Positions 32,616 through 43,301 of a DNA stretch of 64,000 nucleotides are shown one piece after another. Made by a program: the position numbers and the translations under genes. Positions within the stretch are counted from its first letter, which is position 1; each line of letters opens with the position of its first letter. Under the pieces are notes generated by a model. It did no database searches. It saw only the letters and a program-made list of their open reading frames with translations, and was not told the DNA's origin. The stretch is taken from assembly GCF_025994315.1 (NCBI RefSeq), contig NZ_BAQE01000005.1; one strand, given 5' to 3'. The DNA is from Swaminathania salitolerans (lineage in GTDB: Bacteria > Pseudomonadota > Alphaproteobacteria > Acetobacterales > Acetobacteraceae).

Positions 32616-34756
32616 AAAGCCGTCATCTTCCGGGTCGGCACGCGATCGTCGAGCGGGGGCGGTGTGATCCCGTCCCGGGCCGAGGAGGGGTTTCCCGACC
32701 CTGCGGCTTTCGCGGGCGTCACGGGCGGTTGAGCTCCTGTTTCGACATCCCCTGCGGGTTTCTCGGGCGCCTGTCCCTGCGCCGGCGCAGCCGGGCGCGG
32801 CCCCACCGCGCTATAGGGATCGATCGGCGGCAGGGCCTCGATGGAGGCCTGGTTTGCGAGAGGATTGCGCTTGAGGATGCGGTCCGTCACCTCAGGATAC
32901 CGGCGCATCAGCCCCAGAAGCGTCCCGTTGGTCCAGCCGAATCCGATCTGCATGGGATATTCGCCACCGCCCTTGCCGCCGCTGGCGCTGATGGTGGGAG
33001 AGGCAACGTCGTATTTCTCGAGCAGGACGCCCGATTTCTCATAGGTTCCGATCACGCGCGTCATCCAGCGCCGGGCGATCGTCTCGGCCAGATCGCTGAT
33101 GCCGTAATTGTTCAGCCCCTTGATGGCCATCCATTCCTCCGGCGCCCAGCCATTGGGCGCGTCCCATTGCTGGCCGCTCTCCCGGTCTGTGGCCATGATT
33201 CCCCCCGGGCGCAGCAGGCGGGCGCTGATCGTGTCCGCAACCGCAACCGCCTGGGACTGGCTGGCCAGACGAAGAAACAGCGGCACGGCGGTCGCCGATG
33301 ACAGCACATCGGTAAGCTTTCCCTTGCGCCAGTCATAATCGAAGAAGGCGCCACGCCGCTCATCCCAGAACACGCGCCTGATCGTCGCCGTCCGCTCGTC
33401 GGCACGCGCGCCGTAAAACTGGGCACGTTTGCGCTGTCCGGTCAGGGCATAGGCATGTTCGAGGGTCTGCTCGAGATGAACGAGCAGGCAGTTCAGCTCG
33501 ATGGGGGCGAGATCGGTCGTATGGATCGTCGAGAGCGTGTGGCCATCCGCAAGCCATCTGGAAGAGAAATCCCACCCCGTTTCCGATCCGGCGCGCAGGT
33601 CACGATAGACCTCGGACGGCGCACGATCGCTGGCTTTCGACGCCGTCGCCACATCCTCCGGATAGCTCTCGTCCCGGGGTGTGTCGAGATCGTCCCAGTG
33701 ACGGGCCAGAAGGGTCCCGTCATCCAGCCTCACCGCGTGGCGATAGGCGTCCCCGGGCTTGAGCCGGTCGGCCCCCTCCATCCAGTAATCGTATTCCTTC
33801 TGGAGCTGGGGCAGGAAGCGGCGATAGGCATCCTGTCCGTCATGCTGTGCGAGAAGATCGACCATCAGCGAGAAGAACGGCGGTTCCGAGCGGCTGAGAT
33901 AATAGGTTCTCGTGCCGTTCGGGATATGTCCGTAACGGTCGATGAGTGACGCCATGTCCTTGATCATGCCCCGGAGCAGATCCCATTGCCCGCTCTCATA
34001 GAGCCCGATCATGGTGAAATAGGTGTCCCAGTAATACAGCTCCGAAAACCGTCCTCCCGGCACGACATAGGCATAAGGGAGCGGCAGGAGCGACGAATAG
34101 GGAAGAGGCTTGTCCGGCTGACGCGTCAGGACGCTCCACATGCCCTGGATGTAATCGAAGATGCTTTCATCCGCCGTTCGCCGATAGGATACGTCCCGGC
34201 GGATGGGCGGGGTGAAATGCTGCTCGTAAAACGCCTTGAGACTGAAGCCGGGTCGTTTGCGCTGGGTCTCCCAGTCCTGGAGAAGCGTCGCCGGGGCTTC
34301 ATCCGGACGGGAATCGGCCACCGTCTTGAAATCGGGTGCCAGATGCGCACCACCGATCGCCGCAAAAAGCCCGCCAAGCGCGATGGAGGGCGAGCGCAGA
34401 TCCTGCGGAACGGATGCGACATGCAGGCTCTGGGCGGCCTCGCTCGCAACGGTCTCACGGGGCGCAGGCGGGGAGTCGTCATCCCCGTTCCCGCCACCAT
34501 GCCCATCCGTCGCCTGTGCGGACGTCGCCTGTGCTGGCGCCGATGCCGATGCGGGCTCTGCCGTAGGGGCCGGATGCCCGACAGGCCGCGAAGAAGCCGG
34601 ATCCCGCGCGACCGGGGGCGATGCGGTCGACATGCCGGATACGGCGGCATCCTGCGCCCGGACGCAGGGCGCGGTAACGGCCAGTGCCGAGAGACCGGCC
34701 AACGGTATGCAGCCCATCATGAGCAGTCGGGAGAAGGAGGGGCCTGTCCTGGTCAT
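32603..34756 (-). CDS. treA: Periplasmic alpha,alpha-trehalase (GH37)
   Basis: Hydrolyses trehalose to two glucose molecules. A signal peptide covers about residues 1-35 (…SALAVTAPCVRAQ). Signature 1 is PGGRFSELYYWDTYF at 233-247 and signature 2 is QWDAPNGWAPEEW near residue 530. The mature N-terminus has about 100 Ala/Pro/Ser-rich residues before the catalytic domain, and about 80 Pro-rich residues follow it, making 717 residues against about 550 usual. These flanks are likely flexible linkers. The last codons overlap the convergent aminotransferase by 13 bp. Confidence 0.94.
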   Translation of the reverse strand: MTRTGPSFSRLLMMGCIPLAGLSALAVTAPCVRAQDAAVSGMSTASPPVARDPASSRPVGHPAPTAEPASASAPAQATSAQATDGHGGGNGDDDSPPAPRETVASEAAQSLHVASVPQDLRSPSIALGGLFAAIGGAHLAPDFKTVADSRPDEAPATLLQDWETQRKRPGFSLKAFYEQHFTPPIRRDVSYRRTADESIFDYIQGMWSVLTRQPDKPLPYSSLLPLPYAYVVPGGRFSELYYWDTYFTMIGLYESGQWDLLRGMIKDMASLIDRYGHIPNGTRTYYLSRSEPPFFSLMVDLLAQHDGQDAYRRFLPQLQKEYDYWMEGADRLKPGDAYRHAVRLDDGTLLARHWDDLDTPRDESYPEDVATASKASDRAPSEVYRDLRAGSETGWDFSSRWLADGHTLSTIHTTDLAPIELNCLLVHLEQTLEHAYALTGQRKRAQFYGARADERTATIRRVFWDERRGAFFDYDWRKGKLTDVLSSATAVPLFLRLASQSQAVAVADTISARLLRPGGIMATDRESGQQWDAPNGWAPEEWMAIKGLNNYGISDLAETIARRWMTRVIGTYEKSGVLLEKYDVASPTISASGGKGGGEYPMQIGFGWTNGTLLGLMRRYPEVTDRILKRNPLANQASIEALPPIDPYSAVGPRPAAPAQGQAPEKPAGDVETGAQPPVTPAKAAGSGNPSSARDGITPPPLDDRVPTRKMTAFQPS

Positions 34757-35030
34757 GAAGTCTCCTGAATGGGGGGATAACGGAGAGGAACGCGCAGGAT
34801 CGGGCCACGGGCAGTGCCGGTCATTCCGTTCGCGCTCTTTCCCGTTCGTACTCTTTTCGTCTGCACCGGTTTTGTCTGCTCTGGCATCACTTTGTCACCC
34901 CGAAGCGCGGGATCGGCTGTCATCACTCCGTCTGTACTCCGTCTGCGCTCTTCCGCCAGCCGGTCGGAGGAGCCGGTTCACAGGATGCACCATCGCAAAA
35001 CCGGACGGAAAGACGGTCGGAGGGGCTTCG

Positions 35031-36167
35031 ATGCACAACAGGTCAGAACAGAAGAGGTTGCAGAACAGCACCAGATGCGTCTTCTTTCTCACCGGTCTCG
35101 TTTTCGCTCTCTGGTCCTGTCTGGTGCCCGGGGTGAAGGATCATGCCCGGCTCGACGATGGCGGGCTGGGCCTGATGTTGCTGTGTCTGGGTGTGGGATC
35201 GCTCCTCGGCATGCCTCTCGCGGGGATGATGGTGGCACGCTACGGATGCCGCATCGTCGCGCTCTCGGGCCTCGGTATGGCCTGTATCGCGCTTCTGCCC
35301 CTGTCTTTCCTCGGCGATCTCCGGATGCTGCCGGTCTGCCTCTTCCTGTTCGGGGGTGGGCTCGGCGCGGTCGAGACCGCCATCAATATCCAGGCTGTCG
35401 CTGTCGAAGAGCGGGGGCGTACCCCCATGTTGTCGAATTTCCATGCGTTCTTCAGCATCGGCGGCGCTGTCGGCGCCGCCGGTTTCCCGGCCCTGATCGC
35501 GCTGGGACTGCCTCCCTCCATGGCGATCGTTCCCGGCCAGGTCGTCATCGGCATCTCGATGGCCCTCGCCGCGCGCGGTCTGCTCGCGCGCAGGCTTACG
35601 GAAGGGAAGACCGCCCAGGGCCTCGTCATGCCGAGCGGTCTCGTCTGGCTTCTCGGCCTTCTGACCTGCTTCGCCTTCCTTGCCGAAGGGGCCGTTCTCG
35701 ACTGGGGGGGCGTCTATCTCTCGACCCAGCCACGGATCGTCCCGCTCCAGTCCGGCTGGGGGTACTCCGTATTCTCTTTCGCCATGACGGCCGCACGTCT
35801 GGCCGGTGACCGCGCGATCCTGCGTCTCGGTCGCGACCGCATGCTGCTTCTGGGCGGGCTCGGTGCTGCGCTGGGCTTCGGATTTCTGGTTTTCGCACCG
35901 GGCACCCTGTTCGTTCCCGCCGGTTTTCTGCTGATCGGTCTGGGATGCGCCAACATCGTCCCCATTCTCTACACCCTCGCCGGCAGACAGACTGCCATGA
36001 GCGCCCACGCTGCCGTCAGCGCCATGACCACCATGGGATATGCGGGTATTCTTGCCGGCCCGCCGCTGATCGGCGCCCTCGCCATGGGCATCAGCCTTCC
36101 GGCGGCATTTCTGCTCCTGTCGCTGCTCATGATCGCCATCGCCGCCAGTTTCTGTCTGGCGCGATAG
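35031..36167 (+). CDS. MFS transporter (YbjJ/fucose-permease-like)
   Basis: A 378-residue membrane protein with about 12 helices. It begins MHNRSEQKRLQN and shows FFLTGLVFALWSCLVPGVKD, LGVGSLLGMPLAGMMVARYG, GGLGAVETAINIQAVAVEE, MLSNFHAFFSIGGAVGA and LIGLGCANIVPILYTLAGR, the pattern of the YbjJ/FucP branch of the MFS. The ATG follows GGAGGGGCTTCG, a strong ribosome site. It is divergent from trehalase with a 274-bp gap. The stop codon lies in a 17-bp tandem duplication. Substrate unknown. Confidence 0.85.
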   Translation: MHNRSEQKRLQNSTRCVFFLTGLVFALWSCLVPGVKDHARLDDGGLGLMLLCLGVGSLLGMPLAGMMVARYGCRIVALSGLGMACIALLPLSFLGDLRMLPVCLFLFGGGLGAVETAINIQAVAVEERGRTPMLSNFHAFFSIGGAVGAAGFPALIALGLPPSMAIVPGQVVIGISMALAARGLLARRLTEGKTAQGLVMPSGLVWLLGLLTCFAFLAEGAVLDWGGVYLSTQPRIVPLQSGWGYSVFSFAMTAARLAGDRAILRLGRDRMLLLGGLGAALGFGFLVFAPGTLFVPAGFLLIGLGCANIVPILYTLAGRQTAMSAHAAVSAMTTMGYAGILAGPPLIGALAMGISLPAAFLLLSLLMIAIAASFCLAR

Positions 36168-36198
36168 GGGAAAGACCGGGGTAGGGGAAAGACCGGGG
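36165..36198. repeat. 17-bp tandem duplication across the MFS stop codon
   Basis: TAGGGGAAAGACCGGGG occurs twice without a gap, at 36165-36181 and 36182-36198. The first three bases of the first copy are the stop codon of the upstream gene. A GCCGCGCTGCGCGGC palindrome follows a T-run shortly after. Confidence 0.9.
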
Positions 36199-36287
36199 TT
36201 TTTTGCCGCGCTGCGCGGCTTTCCCTCTCGCATTCCCCCGAAGAACACGCCATGTCTTGCCCCAGACGTAAGGAGCCATCCGAACCC

Positions 36288-37751
<1,464 letters not shown>

Positions 37752-37787
37752 CCTTCCCTCCGTGACCGGCTCCCCGTCAGGAGCCGG

Positions 37788-38270
37788 TCACCGACGACGC
37801 AGGGCGCCCAGTGCCATGCCTGCAACCATGGCCGCATAGACGATCGTCATTTCCCTGCGGGAAAACACCAGCTCCCAGCCGGGCGTGAAACGGCGCGGCG
37901 TCGCCCGGTAATCGATCAGGGCCGCAACAGGGCCGAGAGCGAGCGTCGCAAGAAGGAAGCGCCGGTGCCTCCTCCAGGCGTCGGCAGAAACGGCACGGCT
38001 CCGTTCTCCCGTATCGGGCTTCCCTGCGGCAATCTGGTAGAAAACGCCCCAGAAAAGGATGGCCGCGCAATTCGTGGCGATGCCCACACCGGAATGACGC
38101 AGGTCGAAATGCCCAATGCGCGCGGCATCGTCGCCATCCAGCCAGTGTGCGGTGCAGTTCACGCCCGGTGCGGCATGACCGGTGCGCCGCTTCGCCAGAA
38201 GCAGCAATGCCGCGGTGGTCGTGAGGGAGCCGTAAAACGTGATCGCTGCAAGACGGGAGCCGGATTTCAT
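37788..38270 (-). CDS. Small membrane protein of unknown function
   Basis: 160 residues with about four hydrophobic segments: an N-terminal one (LAAITFYGSLTTTAALLLL), NCAAILFWGVFYQI, LLATLALGPVAALIDY and IVYAAMVAGMALGAL. The pattern NCTAHWLDGDDAA…FDLRHSGVGIATN…PRRFTPGWELVFSRR resembles an uncharacterised family of small proteobacterial membrane proteins. The hypothetical gene at 38295 ends 24 bp upstream, so the two are likely co-transcribed. Confidence 0.72.
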   Translation of the reverse strand: MKSGSRLAAITFYGSLTTTAALLLLAKRRTGHAAPGVNCTAHWLDGDDAARIGHFDLRHSGVGIATNCAAILFWGVFYQIAAGKPDTGERSRAVSADAWRRHRRFLLATLALGPVAALIDYRATPRRFTPGWELVFSRREMTIVYAAMVAGMALGALRRR

Positions 38271-38294
38271 CGACGGGGGTTCCTTTGCGGTTTT

Positions 38295-38693
38295 TCAGTA
38301 CAGGGTCAGGCAGATTGCCCCGCCCACGATGCCCATGCTCCAGAAGATCGACACCACGATGCGGTGTCTGATCGCCCTGAGGGCCAGAAGACGCATGAGA
38401 GGATCGAGGGGTGCGGCCATGCCCTCCTCATCGACCGCTGCGACGATCCTGTCCTCGGCCCGGACATTGACCGCACCGAGCCAGCTTTCGCGCAGGGCAT
38501 TCAGATCGACCCGTCGATAGAAGGGCGCCTCACGGATCGTCAGGGGGCGAGGGAGACAACGCAGAAGAGCGAGAATACGGAAAACACCCGGAGCCAGCCC
38601 CAGATAAGCGGCAGCGCTTGCCGGATCGAGCAGTTCCTGCAGGGGCAAGGCCCGCACGACCGTACCGTGGGCGCTCCCTTCGAGCCGATCCAT
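38295..38693 (-). CDS. Hypothetical protein: HTH-like N-terminus with C-terminal membrane helix
   Basis: From the ATG at 38693 (MDRLEGSAHGT) the product has 132 residues; 38717 is an alternative start. Residues about 20-60 read DPASAAAYLGLAPGVFRILA … FYRRVDLNALRE, which resembles excisionase/MerR-like HTH_17 domains (…EAAxYLGVSxxTVxRL…RFxxxDLDAW). The last 25 residues (RHRIVVSIFWSMGIVGGAICLTLY) form one hydrophobic helix preceded by arginines. The combination suggests a membrane-tethered DNA-binding protein, an inference from pattern only. Confidence 0.6.
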   Translation of the reverse strand: MDRLEGSAHGTVVRALPLQELLDPASAAAYLGLAPGVFRILALLRCLPRPLTIREAPFYRRVDLNALRESWLGAVNVRAEDRIVAAVDEEGMAAPLDPLMRLLALRAIRHRIVVSIFWSMGIVGGAICLTLY

Positions 38694-38990
38694 GCTCCGT
38701 CCCCCGGTTGGCGGCAATGCCCGTCTGCATCGATAGTCGTGATGTGCGCGCGGCCTCGGTCGGCCCTGCTCGCTGAACGAAGATGACCCCGCGGCAGTTC
38801 AGGATTTTTCTTGCGAGTTCGTCGGATAGCTGGCCGCATCCCCTTTCGCAGGGAGGGTTTCGTACCGATATCATGATCGTACCCTCCCCCTTCCCGACCC
38901 CTCCTCCGGCCACGCCTCCGATCGTGCGGGAGCCGGTCGCGTCGCGCCGATCGCAGGGAGCCGGTGAAACAGCAGAAGGAAAGTCCGATC

Positions 38991-39254
38991 ATGGCGACAG
39001 GCTGGGCTCCCGATGGAGCCGTTCAGGATCAGATTGACGACACGATTGCCGATGCGGTCAGCCGTGCCCGCGCGAACATGCCCCAGGGCGAAAGCGAAGC
39101 CGAGTGCCGGGAATGCGGCGAACCCATTCCCGAAGCCCGACGCCGTGCCCTGCCCGGGGTGAAGCTCTGCGTTGCCTGTCAGTCCGAACGGGACAGCCGT
39201 CCCGTCTTTACCGGCATCAACCGGCGCGGCAGCAAGGACAGCCAGTTGCGCTGA
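38991..39254 (+). CDS. ybiI: DksA/TraR-type zinc-finger protein YbiI
   Basis: 87 residues that parallel E. coli YbiI end to end: MATGWAPDGAVQDQID, CRECGEPIPEARRRALPG, LCVACQSERD and the C-terminus NRRGSKDSQLR. The zinc-finger cysteines are Cys39, Cys42, Cys60 and Cys63. Unlike DksA it lacks the long coiled coil with acidic tip, so its effect on RNA polymerase is unclear. The ATG at 38991 follows AGAAGGAAAG. It stands alone. Confidence 0.93.
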   Translation: MATGWAPDGAVQDQIDDTIADAVSRARANMPQGESEAECRECGEPIPEARRRALPGVKLCVACQSERDSRPVFTGINRRGSKDSQLR

Positions 39255-39380
39255 GCCCTCCCCCCAGGACGGAAGAGGAAGGAACGGGAGAGACCGGGGA
39301 GCGGGCCAACCGCGAAAACGGTTCGACCATCGCGGATAATGCTCCCCGGATTTCGGAGAAAAACTCCCCGGGAACGGATG

Positions 39381-40316
39381 TCAGAGAACAGGTGTCAGCA
39401 GGGGGCGCCCATCGAAAAACGCGGCGAGATTGTCGAAGACGAGCCGCCCCATGGCCATGCGGGTCTCGCAGGTGGCACTCGCCCGATGTCCCTGCAATAC
39501 GACATTTTCCAGTGTGAAAAACGCCTCGGGCACATGCGGTTCATCGGCGAACACATCGAGTCCGGCACCCCGGATCGTTCCATCCTGCAAGGCCTGGAGC
39601 AAAGCCGGCTCATCGACCACGGAGCCGCGCGCGACATTGACGAGTATTCCGTCCGGCCCCAGCGCCGAGAGAATGCTCCGATCGATCATGTTGTGCGAGC
39701 GTGCCCCGCCCGAAACGCAGAGAATCAGGATATCGGCCCAGTCGGCGAGTACGTCGAGGGTGGGATAGAACGGATATTGCGGCGTATCGGTCTGCTCGCG
39801 GGAGCTGAAATAGGCGATCGTCATATCGAACGCAGCCGCGCGCCGCGCGACGGCCTTTCCGATGGCCCCGAAACCGACGATGCCGAGCTTCCGGTTCTTC
39901 AGGGTATGAGACAGGGGCTCGCTCTCATGACCCCATTTTCCCGCCCTGACGAAACGGTCTCCCGCGGAGAGACCGCGCGTCGCATCGATCATCAGACCGA
40001 TGGCCATATCGGCTACGTCATCGGTCAGAACGCCCTGTGCAGTCGCGAGACGGATGGAGCGCCGACGGCACTCGTCGAGATCGATACGGTCGATTCCGAC
40101 CCCGTTCACGGAAATGACCTTGAGATTGGGAAGCGCATCCATGATCGGCCGGGGGAGACCGCTGCCTCCCCCCGTGGCGACGCCTTCGATACGCTCTGCC
40201 AGATCCCCCAGGGCCTCGACCGTGGTGAACCGATGCAGTCTGAACGGCGATCCGAGCTGCTCGTTGAAACTGTCCGGCATCGGATCGATCAGCAGGATAT
40301 CGGTTTTTCTGGCCAT
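39381..40316 (-). CDS. D-isomer-specific 2-hydroxyacid dehydrogenase (hydroxypyruvate/hydroxyphenylpyruvate reductase type)
   Basis: 311 residues. It has the NAD(P) motif GIVGFGAIGKAVARR, CVSGGARSHNMID, VNVARGSVVDE (catalytic Arg), DVFADEPHVPE (catalytic Glu) and LQGHRASAT (catalytic His). NGVGIDRIDLDECRRR is typical of the hydroxyphenylpyruvate/glyoxylate reductase branch. The ATG at 40316 (MARKTDILLIDP) fits; the open frame upstream has no family character. The next gene in the same direction ends 180 bp upstream. Confidence 0.87.
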   Translation of the reverse strand: MARKTDILLIDPMPDSFNEQLGSPFRLHRFTTVEALGDLAERIEGVATGGGSGLPRPIMDALPNLKVISVNGVGIDRIDLDECRRRSIRLATAQGVLTDDVADMAIGLMIDATRGLSAGDRFVRAGKWGHESEPLSHTLKNRKLGIVGFGAIGKAVARRAAAFDMTIAYFSSREQTDTPQYPFYPTLDVLADWADILILCVSGGARSHNMIDRSILSALGPDGILVNVARGSVVDEPALLQALQDGTIRGAGLDVFADEPHVPEAFFTLENVVLQGHRASATCETRMAMGRLVFDNLAAFFDGRPLLTPVL

Positions 40317-40496
40317 CGGTCTTCCATCATGCATGAGTGACACGACATCCGGACCGGTACGAGGCACCGATCGGACGCCGCCTGGGACGATAACGCCTGC
40401 AATGCGGCCCGCGTTTGAACACGATAGTCCAGACGCATCGGAAAACCTGCCGGGCAAGCCATCGCGACACCGATCCGGGGGCCGTCCGGGAGCGCC

Positions 40497-41288
40497 CTAG
40501 GCCCGGTAGGGCGCGCCGAGATGCAGTTCGACGGGGAAAAGCCCTTCGAAGGAGACGCATAGCTGTGCGGGACGATCGAGAAACAAAGTTCCCATGACCG
40601 AACCGGTCGTCACGATGTCTCCGGCACGGAGCGGATAACCGCGTTCGGCCGCATGATTGGCCAGCCAGGTCATCAGACGCAGCAGATCCCCCGCCTTGTT
40701 GCCTCCGCTTTGTTCGAACCGTATCTCGCCATCGACGAGCATCGTCACTGGCAGGGTATGCGGCGAAAAACGCTGCCATTCCGCGACACCGCGTCCGACG
40801 ATCAGCGCGCCATGGCTGCCCTGATCGGCAAGATGCGACAGGCCGTGCTGGCTGTCCGGCGCGACGAAACGCGTATCGAGCAGTTCTATGGCACCGTGAA
40901 TGGCCGCAATGGCATCGCTCACCTCATCGGCGCGCCACGGCGTCTCGCGTGCCGGCAGATCCCGGGCGAGAGAAAAGGCGATCTCTGCCTCGACGCCATG
41001 ATAGCGACAGAACGAAGGGGTGAGATCGTGACCGCTGTCGAACACGGTCGAACGAAGCAGCGGCGCACAGACAGGGGTGGCCGTCGGCGTGGCGGCGCCG
41101 ACCTTCCAGCCGACAATCTCTCCGCGCCCCGCTTCGCGCAATCGGGCGATGACGGCATCCTGCACCTGATAGGCAGCCAGGGCATTGATCGGGACGAGGG
41201 CTTCGGGAACGGTCTGGAGCGGCGCCCCGCCTTTTCTGACATCGAGAAAGAGAGAGGCCAAAGCGTGATCTGGAGTCTGGTCTTGCAT
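40497..41288 (-). CDS. 2-keto-4-pentenoate hydratase-like protein (FAH superfamily, MhpD type)
   Basis: 263 residues from the ATG at 41288; starts at 41339 and 41360 are possible and no ribosome site is decisive. It has AYQVQDAVIARL, VGWKVGAATP, VEAEIAFSLARDLP, HGAIELLDTRF, DQGSHGALIVG and DIVTTGSVMGTLFLDRP, the pattern of MhpD/TesE hydratases and 4-oxalocrotonate decarboxylases. These add water to 2-hydroxypenta-2,4-dienoate in aromatic breakdown, but no other meta-cleavage gene is nearby, so the substrate is uncertain. Confidence 0.83.
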   Translation of the reverse strand: MQDQTPDHALASLFLDVRKGGAPLQTVPEALVPINALAAYQVQDAVIARLREAGRGEIVGWKVGAATPTATPVCAPLLRSTVFDSGHDLTPSFCRYHGVEAEIAFSLARDLPARETPWRADEVSDAIAAIHGAIELLDTRFVAPDSQHGLSHLADQGSHGALIVGRGVAEWQRFSPHTLPVTMLVDGEIRFEQSGGNKAGDLLRLMTWLANHAAERGYPLRAGDIVTTGSVMGTLFLDRPAQLCVSFEGLFPVELHLGAPYRA

Positions 41289-41420
41289 ATCGGGGCAGTC
41301 ATATCCGGAGAAAATCGCATTCGGAGACAGGTAACGCATCTCCCGCGATGAAGATGACATATTCGTAAGGTTTTGCCTATCCGACCGGGCCGGGCATATG
41401 AGGGAACCGGCATACAGACG

Positions 41421-41450
41421 AAAAAAGGCGGGGCCGTCTCGACCCCGCCT
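41421..41450 (-). terminator. Intrinsic terminator downstream of degP
   Basis: On the minus strand AGGCGGGG pairs with CCCCGCCT (plus-strand 41443-41450 and 41426-41433) and is followed by a T-run (plus-strand A-run 41421-41426). It lies about 67 bp past the degP stop. Confidence 0.9.
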
Positions 41451-41516
41451 CTCTCATCATCCGTCTTCCGAGCGATTATGCCGAAAGCGGAGCCGGAAAC
41501 CCGGTCCGACCGGAAA

Positions 41517-43076
41517 TCAGTTCGAATCGTCGTTTCCGTCGTCATCGCTATCGCTGCCGGCCGGAGCGATCGCGATGAAGAGCTGCTGACCGTCCCGCTG
41601 GATCCGCAGCAGAACGGGTTGCTTGGTCTTCAGGACATTGCGCACCGCCGTCATCACCGCTCTCGGATTCTCGACTGCCGTGTTTCCGACCGCCTGGATG
41701 ATATCGCCGGGGCGGATACCGGCCTGATCGGCAGGCGATCCCTGGACCACCTGATTGACGACAGCGCCCTTGACGCTCTCATCCACGCCGAGCTGCTGGC
41801 GCATGTCGCGCGATAGCGGCGCAAGGGAGATACCGATCCGGCCATTGCCCGACTGGCTGCCGTCATCGCCGGTTGCCGATCCGGAATCCATACCATCCTT
41901 GGGCATGTTCCCGATCTTTGCGGTGATCGTCCTCGGCTTGCCGTCACGCAGAAGCGAGAGGGTGGCTGTCGTGCCCGGAGTCATCGACACCGTATGGACC
42001 ACGAGATCGTGGACGCTCTTGATCTTGACCCCGTTGAGCGCGGTGATGACATCTCCGCTCTTGATTCCTGCCTTGTCCGCAGGGCCGCCGGGCGTGACCT
42101 GAGCGACGAGCGCGCCCTCGGGCGGGGCTCCGGGCTCGCTGGATTTCAGGCCGAGCGCCTGTGCGAGGGTCGGCGAAATGCGCTGCATCATCACACCGAG
42201 ATAGCCGCGCGTCACATGACCGGTCTTGCGAAGCTGATCGACCACGCTCTTGACCGTATTGGACGGAATGGCGAAGCCGATTCCGATCGATCCCCCCGAG
42301 GGGGAAAGGATGGCGGCATTGACGCCGATCACCTTCCCGTCCTGGCTGAACAGCGGACCGCCGGAATTGCCGTGATTGATGGGCGCATCGATCTGGATGA
42401 AATCGTCATAGGGTCCGGCATTGAGATCGCGGCCGCGCGCCGAGACGATACCGGCCGTGACCGTGCCGCCCAGTCCGAAGGGATTTCCCACGGCGACGAC
42501 CCATTCGCCCGGCTGGACATTGTCGGAATCCCCCAGCTCGATGAAGGGCAGCTTGCCGTTCGGCTTGATCTTGAGCAGCGCCACGTCGGTCTTGGGATCG
42601 CGACCGATGATTTTGGCTGGCAGCGTCGTGCCGTCATCGAGAGTGACCGAAACCTTGGTCGCGCCGTTCACCACATGGTTGTTCGTCACGACATAACCGT
42701 CGGACGAGATGATGAAGCCCGATCCGCGGGCCTCGACCGTCCGCTTCTGCTGCTGGGGCATCATCTGGAACGGGAAGGGAAAGGGGAACGGCATGCCTTG
42801 CGGCATTCCCTGCGGCATCTGCTGCGGTCCCCCCTCCTCGCGTGCGGCGACATCGGCGCGGATATGCGACGTGATGGACACGACCGCAGGCTTTACCTGC
42901 TTCACGAGACCGACGAAATTCGGCAGGGTCTGGAGCTTCGTGTCGGGCGTGATCAGCCCCTCGGCCCGCGCGGGAGCGCTGGCGCCGATCCCGATCGAGA
43001 GCGCGCTTGCCGCGACCAGAGCCAGGGAACGGAATCTGCGTGAAGGCAACGGACGTACAGGCATGGCGTCGGTCAT
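41517..43076 (-). CDS. degP: Do-family serine endoprotease DegP/HtrA
   Basis: Periplasmic protease and chaperone, 519 residues. A signal peptide ends near APARA (residue 38). The catalytic triad is His134 (TNNHVV), Asp164 (KTDVALLKI) and Ser238 (GNSGGPLF). Two PDZ domains follow, starting around RGYLGVMMQ and RIGISLAPL. The LA-loop region (83-112) is rich in Met, Pro and Gln with MPQGMPQGM and a run of PF repeats, shorter and more biased than in E. coli. The C-terminus is an acidic SDSDDDGNDDSN tail. It is a single gene with its own terminator. Confidence 0.95.
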   Translation of the reverse strand: MTDAMPVRPLPSRRFRSLALVAASALSIGIGASAPARAEGLITPDTKLQTLPNFVGLVKQVKPAVVSITSHIRADVAAREEGGPQQMPQGMPQGMPFPFPFPFQMMPQQQKRTVEARGSGFIISSDGYVVTNNHVVNGATKVSVTLDDGTTLPAKIIGRDPKTDVALLKIKPNGKLPFIELGDSDNVQPGEWVVAVGNPFGLGGTVTAGIVSARGRDLNAGPYDDFIQIDAPINHGNSGGPLFSQDGKVIGVNAAILSPSGGSIGIGFAIPSNTVKSVVDQLRKTGHVTRGYLGVMMQRISPTLAQALGLKSSEPGAPPEGALVAQVTPGGPADKAGIKSGDVITALNGVKIKSVHDLVVHTVSMTPGTTATLSLLRDGKPRTITAKIGNMPKDGMDSGSATGDDGSQSGNGRIGISLAPLSRDMRQQLGVDESVKGAVVNQVVQGSPADQAGIRPGDIIQAVGNTAVENPRAVMTAVRNVLKTKQPVLLRIQRDGQQLFIAIAPAGSDSDDDGNDDSN

Positions 43077-43301
43077 GGTCTCTCCTGCTTTGGCACCCGC
43101 TGGAAGCGATGCGGTGCGGTGTGATGGGCTGAACTTATGAAGTGACCCGGACCGCGTCCAGAATTGGACGGTGTAAAAAGAAGGTAATCCATTTCGACGC
43201 TACAAATCCCGTCCGGGTCCGCTTCGCTCGAACGGGTGAAGATGCTTGCAAAAACAGAGACATACAGCGTCGTCTTTGCAACAGTATTCGATAAAGCCGC
43301 T

